DNA of 64,000 bases, from the NCBI GenBank assembly GCA_963678705.1, contig OY783207.1:21612001-21676000 (forward strand), given 5' to 3'. This document shows, one piece after another, positions 58,201 to 64,000 of this stretch (positions are counted from its first letter, which is position 1; every line of letters starts with the position of its first letter). Both the position numbers and the translations under genes were made by a program. This DNA comes from Panorpa germanica (Eukaryota > Arthropoda > Insecta > Mecoptera > Panorpidae). The notes under the pieces were generated by a model. The model worked only from the letters and a program-made list of their open reading frames with translations. It was not told where the DNA came from and ran no database searches.

Positions 58201-60960
58201 GTATAATATTTCGTTCAGTACAGATGTTTAAAGTATATGCTATCCTTTTTCAACAAATATTTCTTTAATGGTAATAGACAGACGCTATCTCCCTCAATCC
58301 CCGAATAGAATGTATATAAACGAAGATAGTACCTAGCGATGGTAAGACAGAGGTTTTAAACCTAACGCAGACCTGCCGATCGTGGATTTTTGAATCACCA
58401 AAACAATGTAAAAAACTAATATAACGAGTATTGTTGAAGATGAATAATATTCATTAAAAAAATCACGATCCGTACTAAAGATTACATCTATTTATTTCTT
58501 CATTTAAATATTTATATTTTGCAGACTCTAAAAAGTAGAATTCCATTAAGTTTTATACCCCTGCTAGTTTCAAGTTTATAACTCCGGTCATAAATCATAA
58601 ACCGACTCCGCTTTTAATTCAGCAGTGAACCGTCGTTGCAATGTCTGTAGCTCATAAAAAGGGCCTTTCCTATGAACGACTGAATAGAAAACGAACACGT
58701 TCCAGACAAAAAATTCATGATATGTAATAGAAATTAAGTAGAATTTACTCCAAAATGTTTACTGGGTTTACTGCTCCGAGATACATATTAAATACGTTCT
58801 ACTATGATACTACATTTTGTATTACTATATTTGTATTAAAAATCGTATTAAACCTCATATATCGTATAAAAACCTTATCGTATTTCGATATGTAAATTTA
58901 ATATTGAATTAATATCCGATGAGTGTGTTGGGCTCTACAACTATTTTATTTGCACAATTATGGCTGTTGGCATTATTCGATTTCATTTCTACCTATAAAT
59001 AATAGAGAGAGTTAAGAGACCCGTTTGTAAGCTCGTGTGCTAAACCTGTTTTGGTAATCTTACGTTAGTTCTATTTAAGTAGTGCAAGGTAGCGCACTTA
59101 AGGCCAGTTCTTGAACACATAATTTTTGCAAAAGTTAGTTAACATGGACAGTAAAGAAAAATAACAGTAAATCGAATGATTCAGTATTTTGTACAAGGTC
59201 GGCAGAGCAATTAAAAGTTAATTAACTTTTGCGATAACAATGAGTTAAGAAACCGGTTCTTATTAAATGAAAAAATCTTGATGTATTATAACGACAGTAT
59301 CTAGAAGTCCCTATAATATATACGGTTGAGACCCAATGGGCTTGTGTCCTCATTTTTTAGTGATCGATTTTTCAATTGTTGATTGAAATTGATGTTAATA
59401 AATGTGTATTAGTGTGTCTATTTTATTAAATATCTAAATGTTGACGGAGATATAGCAATTAAAAGTTTAAATTGTAGTTTTAGCGCTAGAAATGGTCGGC
59501 CATATTTGTATGACATGAAATGCATTTTAACGTCTTTTATTTGTTGAGTAGGTCAGTGTTCTGGTAATGTTTTGTAGCTGTTGGTAGTCAAATAATCAAG
59601 TCAAGTCAAAGAATAATAAGTTTTTATTTAATGTAACCCTGCTAAGGCAGACATAATATTTAAATTTGATTGTTCCTTGAAATAGCTGTAAATAATATTT
59701 GATATTTTGATATATAAATACATATAGCAGAGATTTATGAACTGTAAGGTTGATAACCTGTAAACTTGTCAGAGTTCTGTCAAGAATATATCTCTTTTAC
59801 GCTCTGTCGTATAAAAGAGAATACAAGTAGCGGTTGTGATGTCACATGCAATTGGAATGTTGTACAACGTTGAATCCCTTTAATAATTAAAGAAACAAAA
59901 TGACTTTTTTAATTTTTAATATCTCCTAACATATAAGGAGTTATTAAAAAATAATTGGACATTTTAGGCTCTAGTATTTTAGGCTATTTAGGTTCTAGTC
60001 TATTTTATAGAAATTAAGACATAGGACACAAGCCCATTGCCACTTCTTATACAATAGTGTAAAAGAGTCAGTGATTGTCAGTTATGAGTCAGTTACTGGT
60101 GGCTCTACAACACGTAAACATACAGGTGGTCTACTACTACATACAGGTGGCTCAAGCAACACGTAAAATTTTGATATTATTAACTTTATAAACATATAAA
60201 AATAAAATCGATTACTTATTCTAGTTGTCCCGTGACGCCAAAGGACGGTTAAAAATAAAGCGGAAACACAGAAATTCAAATCTCAAATGGCTATATCTCG
60301 GTATATTTTTGGATATTTAAAAAAATATCCAATTTAAAACGCCACTGTACATATAATAAGCGAATTCAGAAGCCCATCATGATATTTTTCTGAATATTCT
60401 ACCCAAGATTCTAACCGTTTCTGTGAACAGATAGCATTATCTGATAAAAACAATACTTCAACTAGTAAGAAGATTATACATAAAGACAGATAAAATAATG
60501 AAATTTTAATATTTCAGAAGCGTAACGTCAGCTGTTTTCTCAAGAGATGATAAGGTTGTCTCCGGATCAGATGACCGAACAGTAAAAATATGGGACCTCC
60601 GCAACATGCGGTCTTCGCTCGCTACAATTCGTGCCGATTCTGCTGTAAACCGCCTGGCTGTATCTAATAGTGGTGTGATAGCTATACCACATGATAATCG
60701 TCAAGTTAGATTATTTGATTTAACTGGACAACGCCTGGCTCGACTGCCTAGAACTAGCAGACAGGTAGCTTTGAATACCTTAATACTAAATCTTACAAAT
60801 ACGTTTAAATATTTTAAACGATTATTTTTATTTTCAGGGCCATCGTCGAATGGTTTCATCAGTCTGCTGGTCGGAAGATTCTTCTAACGCCTGCAATTTC
60901 TTTTCTAGTGGTTTTGACAGACGAATTTTGGGTTGGGCAATACACTCAGCAAAAGAATAA
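55211..60960 (+). CDS. WDR37: WD repeat-containing protein 37
   Basis: A WD40 protein; the vertebrate homolog forms a complex with PACS1 and PACS2. Eight coding exons: 55211-55400, 55466-55591, 55672-55857, 57085-57257, 57346-57495, 57566-57780, 60518-60764 and 60838-60960; 469 residues in register. An N-terminal coiled coil ([33 protein letters not shown]) is followed by ASTSKIVSSFKT-like [11 protein letters not shown] and the propeller: [110 protein letters not shown] and [13 protein letters not shown]. The start Met lies ten bases after a probable acceptor. Intron 3 (1.2 kb) and intron 6 (2.7 kb) are enlarged by MITE insertions. AATAAA at 61143-61148 is the poly(A) signal. Confidence 0.96.
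56177..56648. mobile_element. TIR element B, copy 2
   Basis: A 472 bp non-coding element in WDR37 intron 3. Ends are CACACTGCAAGCGTATTTAA and, inverted, CTACTGCAAGCGTATTTAAG, about 28 bp of imperfect inverted repeat. Matches the reverse complement of 9275-9744. An internal sub-end CGTCGCTTGCAGTGTGG (56540-56556) repeats the terminal motif. Confidence 0.8.
57781..59102. other. WDR37 intron 6, 5' part
   Basis: Non-coding intron DNA between exons 6 and 7. Nothing recognisable apart from the elements listed separately further along. Confidence 0.45.
59103..59260. mobile_element. Short copy of TIR element A
   Basis: Arms of about 40 bp are imperfect inverted copies: GCCAGTTCTTGAACACATAA and GCAAAAGTTAGTTAAC on the left, against GTTAATTAACTTTTGC and AACAATGAGTTAAGAAACCG on the right. 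The centre holds AATAACAGTAAATCG as in the 9141-9800 element. Confidence 0.65.
59335..60038. mobile_element. TIR element F, copy 2
   Basis: 704 bp, opposite in orientation to 18921-19544, with the same 16 bp ends. It contains about 60-80 extra bases near 59755-59825, including a small foldback (TCTCTTTTACG and CGTATAAAAGAGA, 59791-59820), so a smaller insertion probably sits inside. Lies in WDR37 intron 6. Confidence 0.85.
60086..60170 (+). repeat. Short direct repeats of ACAGGTGGCTC / CAACACGTAAA
   Basis: GGTGGCTCTACAACACGTAAA (about 60098) recurs in shorter form as GGTGGCTCAAGCAACACGTA (about 60145), with TACAGGTGGTC in between: an imperfect tandem array in WDR37 intron 6. Confidence 0.5.
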
Positions 60961-62212
60961 TTATTTGTATCATATTGTAATTAGGATAAGGGCATTCTGT
61001 ACTTTACAGCCACAAAGTTATATTATGTTTTAAATGATTTTAAGTTTATAAATATTATAGTCTTGTTAAATGTTTAAGATTTTAAATCAGTCATTAGTTT
61101 AGTAGATGTGTATGTAATGTAACATAAATATTATCTATTAAGAATAAATATTTTAATTTTTAGCACCTAAATGTTGCAAATTATTTTATTTACTTCGGTA
61201 TGTGATATAATAAGCGTTATTTTCAGAATTACGTAGCAGTTTCTCTTCATACGGTATCTAAACTATACTAAGCTATAATAGCTCTAACACCTAGGTCAGA
61301 GATGGCGAACCTGTACCACACGTACCATATTTCACTGAGAAGCGTCCTCTAGGGCTAATATATACGGCTAATATTTTATTGTGAAATACTATTTTAGACG
61401 TTTTAAGGGCATGAAGGACGCAACTATTGTTATCTTATATTATGACAATTAGAAGCACCGTCACATTAGACTATATGTGGAGATCTTAGTTTTAAAATTT
61501 TACTTGGCTGTTCAATTATTGATTTTATTTTATTATTGATTAACAGTTAGAATTCTCGGTTTGCTTCTAATCGTCTTTTTTCTGCCCTCACCTCAAATTT
61601 CAATCTATCTATTGAAGCAACAATTTATTCAGCTAGCCGCTAATTTGAACCCATGACGCTAAGGTCCGCTCAGTTTATGTGTTTTTCAGAACTCAGCATA
61701 AGATTATTACAATAGACACTGCGATTATTAAAAGCTTTTTTAAAAGGATTAAACTCGTCAGTTCAATCAAGTTATTTAAAATAATTAATTATTTTATATA
61801 ACTTATTTAACAAAATCGATTTTGTTTTATCTCCTCGGAAGAGTTTTGTTTTTATTTTGGTTTTATAGATAGGATAGTTCATAACTTGCAAAATTGTATA
61901 ATGTTTATTTCAAATTTATAACATAATGAATAATGCCAATAACATATTATCATAAATTCATTATGCGCCCCCAGTTGCATGCAATGCGATTGGTTGCCAT
62001 TGCCATGTGTTCGTTATTTATTTCAAAGACGTTCACAGTTGGTAATTATTAAAGCAACAAACCAATTTATAAAAAGTGAAAATAACTATTTTGACACATT
62101 TCCATTCTGACATTGAAATATTAAAAAACTAAAATAGGTGTACTAAAATACATCATGATGTAAATATTTTTATAGATAGTATTTTTGTGATAAAGTTGTA
62201 ACATCGTTGATT
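60961..62212. other. Intergenic region between WDR37 and the C3orf33-like gene
   Basis: Holds the WDR37 poly(A) signal at 61143-61148 and the promoter of the next gene. The stretch 61280-61720 is less AT-rich but shows no coding frame or repeat partner in this window. Confidence 0.4.
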
Positions 62213-63280
62213 ATGGAACAAAAAGAGAGCATTCTAAATAAATTTCAAGACATAATGAATCAAGATGTACTTGGAGTGCAGGTACAAATAAATAAATGTT
62301 CTTTGCATCTAATCAATAATGAATAATTAATTTATTTAATCTAGATTGCGATTTATTCTATTGCTGGATTTGGCTTGGCAGCATCGTTATATAAAATAAG
62401 ACCCGTAAGTTACACAATTAAAGCAATTACGATAAAAATGTTGAAATTTGAGGAATCTGTTTTACTTTTTAGTTTAAAAAACTGGAAAATCCAAGCAAAA
62501 TTCCAAAAAGAATACTGGAGTTACGACAACCTCAAAAAGGAGCTGTCTGTCGAATCGAACCTGATAAATTTCCATTGCTCTTAGTTGATCATTATCCATT
62601 GATACGTCTACCGATAATCCACTCAAATTCAAAAGCTTTGCCAATAAAGGTGATTAGTGTTATTCATAAATAATACCAGGTTTTACAGATGTAAAAATTA
62701 GTGCTATCATTATAGGTTCTTGGTGTCGATTTACGTAACAATGGAGTTAATTGGATGCAAAGTGTTTTGGCAGGAAACGAGGTTAATTTTGTGCCTTTTT
62801 ATACAGAGAATAATAACGTCACATGCATTGTCAAAATGACAGAGAAAATCTATATAGATCAACCTAAGGTATGTTGGTAATGACATTTAGAAAGAAGTAA
62901 AGTTATAATTAATCAGCTATCCCTCATAAATTGAACTATAAATTATTTGTTTAAAATAACTATTTCAACAGAAAAAGCCTGAATGCATTGATATTGGGGA
63001 ACGTCTCGTTCGCTTAGGACTAGCTACAGTTTCACCAGTAGATAACAGACTAATAACAGATAAGCTATATATAAAATATCGTAAATCATTACTCGCTGCT
63101 GAGGCCAGTGCAAAACAACGTCTAATGGGCTTTTGGAACGACAGCGATCCACCACCAACTATTCTGCAAAAGGTGCTTGCTTATTTACTTGAACAAGCTA
63201 AACAAATTCAATCTGCGCAGATGAAATATCTTAAGCAACTTATATCTAAACCCAAGCTCCTAAAAATATCATCGAATTAG
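62213..63280 (+). CDS. C3orf33: C3orf33-like protein (predicted mitochondrial membrane protein with an SNase-like region)
   Basis: Five exons, 62213-62281, 62345-62404, 62473-62649, 62716-62868 and 62972-63280, encode 255 residues in register. Residues 24-38 (IAIYSIAGFGLAASL) form a short hydrophobic segment. The central region resembles the human C3orf33 OB/SNase-like fold: KGAVCRIEPDKFPLL, VDHYPLIRLPIIH, VLGVDLRNNGVNWMQ, then IDIGERLVRLGLATVSP and a long basic C-terminal helix (LLAAEASAKQRLMGFW). From memory, the family has recently been tied to mitochondrial inner-membrane subdomains under the name MISO; that role is not shown by the sequence. Catalytic residues of nucleases are not evident. 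AATAAA at 63324-63329. Confidence 0.85.
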
Positions 63281-63719
63281 CATTGTGTATTATATTCTTA
63301 TAATTCTAGAGGAATTTGTATGGAATAAATGTTGGTGTTAGTTGAATGTATGTTTGAATTAATAACAAATTAATGATAGTAATGATAAAGATGTTATAAA
63401 CATTGACAAATATAAAACCATACAGTCCCATACAATGGGATTGCCATTTATTTATATAGTATTAAAGATTTTTAAAAAATTGTTCTAGTATGATTTTAGA
63501 AAAGTTATACTCCTCGGAAGTACTTATTTGTACTATGCTTGTTATTTTGAAATGATTTTCTTTTATATAAAACTTAGTAATAAAATATTTTTAACTCATA
63601 GAAATGTCTCTTATTTAAACTTATATTAAATATCTATTTTATCTTCTTCGAATTTATAGATAGATTGCAAAGTAATAGAATCTCTGATCTAGATTACTGG
63701 GTTTTAAGCGAAAGTGGTG
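63281..63719. other. Downstream of the C3orf33-like gene
   Basis: Non-coding. AATAAA at 63324-63329 is the likely poly(A) signal, 44 bases past the stop. Confidence 0.5.
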
Positions 63720-64000
63720 GTTGTTTTTACTAGTTTACTAGTAAAACAACTTTTCTACAGAATATGATAAACTTTAAATGTAATGTTAATAATATTGTCG
63801 TTAGTTTAATTCAGATTACAAAATTTCAAATATTTTGACCAGCTAGTTATTAACAATTAAAGTGCGCATATTTGACATTTCTACAAGATGTAAAAAGGCA
63901 TTGTTTAAATCTCAACAACAGTTCTACAGTTTTTTTTAAACTGATATATTGCAGAGAAATAAATTAGAAAAGTTTAAATTGTTTTACCAGGAAAAGATAT
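63720..64000. repeat. Dispersed repeat family D, copy 2, running to the window edge
   Basis: Partner of 14660-14945 (shared ACTAGTAAAAC, AATTAAAGTGCGCAT, AGTTCTACAG, AATAAATTAGAAAA). May continue beyond position 64000. Confidence 0.5.

Overview
The window is AT-rich animal nuclear DNA with many spliced genes and short AT-rich introns. The proteins match insect families, and the non-LTR retrotransposon remnants (a Jockey type, and a second type ending in a CX2CX8HX4C finger that I associate with ant genomes) suggest an insect, probably a hymenopteran. The species cannot be fixed from the sequence alone. I saw no bacterial genes, CRISPR arrays, rRNA or convincing tRNA genes, and no retrovirus-like or Polinton-like element.

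Layout. Positions 1-28868 are the 5' part of spastin on the minus strand: two coding exons separated by a 25.6 kb intron that holds most of the repeats. From 30.5 to 63.3 kb there are ten compact genes: RRP36 (+), mRpL11 (-), cardiolipin synthase (+), NDUFAF1/CIA30 (-), GNPNAT1 (+), SCYL1 (-), TMED10/p24 (-), Ada2b (-), WDR37 (+) and a C3orf33-like gene (+). I assembled the exon chains by hand. In every gene all junctions are GT-AG, reading phases agree across introns, and the protein is full length except for spastin, which runs off the left edge.

Gene themes. mRpL11, cardiolipin synthase and NDUFAF1 are three mitochondrial genes in a row. The first two are divergent and share a 436 bp spacer with an NRF-1/EWG-like site. 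SCYL1 and TMED10 are adjacent, on the same strand, and both act in COPI traffic between Golgi and ER. RRP36 and mRpL11 converge with poly(A) signals about 25 bp apart. Ada2b and WDR37 diverge from a spacer of about 0.5 kb.

Repeats. Non-coding DNA is full of short inverted-repeat elements (MITEs) and LINE scraps. The clearest are a 470 bp hAT-type MITE with a perfect 8 bp target duplication and arms of about 170 bp (1106-1575), a 5'-truncated Jockey inserted in the arm of a TA-flanked MITE (10636-11487), two copies of a 0.6-0.7 kb element with 16 bp perfect ends (18921-19544 and 59335-60038), nested elements at 9141-9800, and paired copies of several unnamed dispersed families. No wholly new functional system is evident. 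The best leads are the hairpin-forming MITEs in transcribed introns, a perfect 10 bp stem over the proposed GNPNAT1 start codon, and the gene pairings above.
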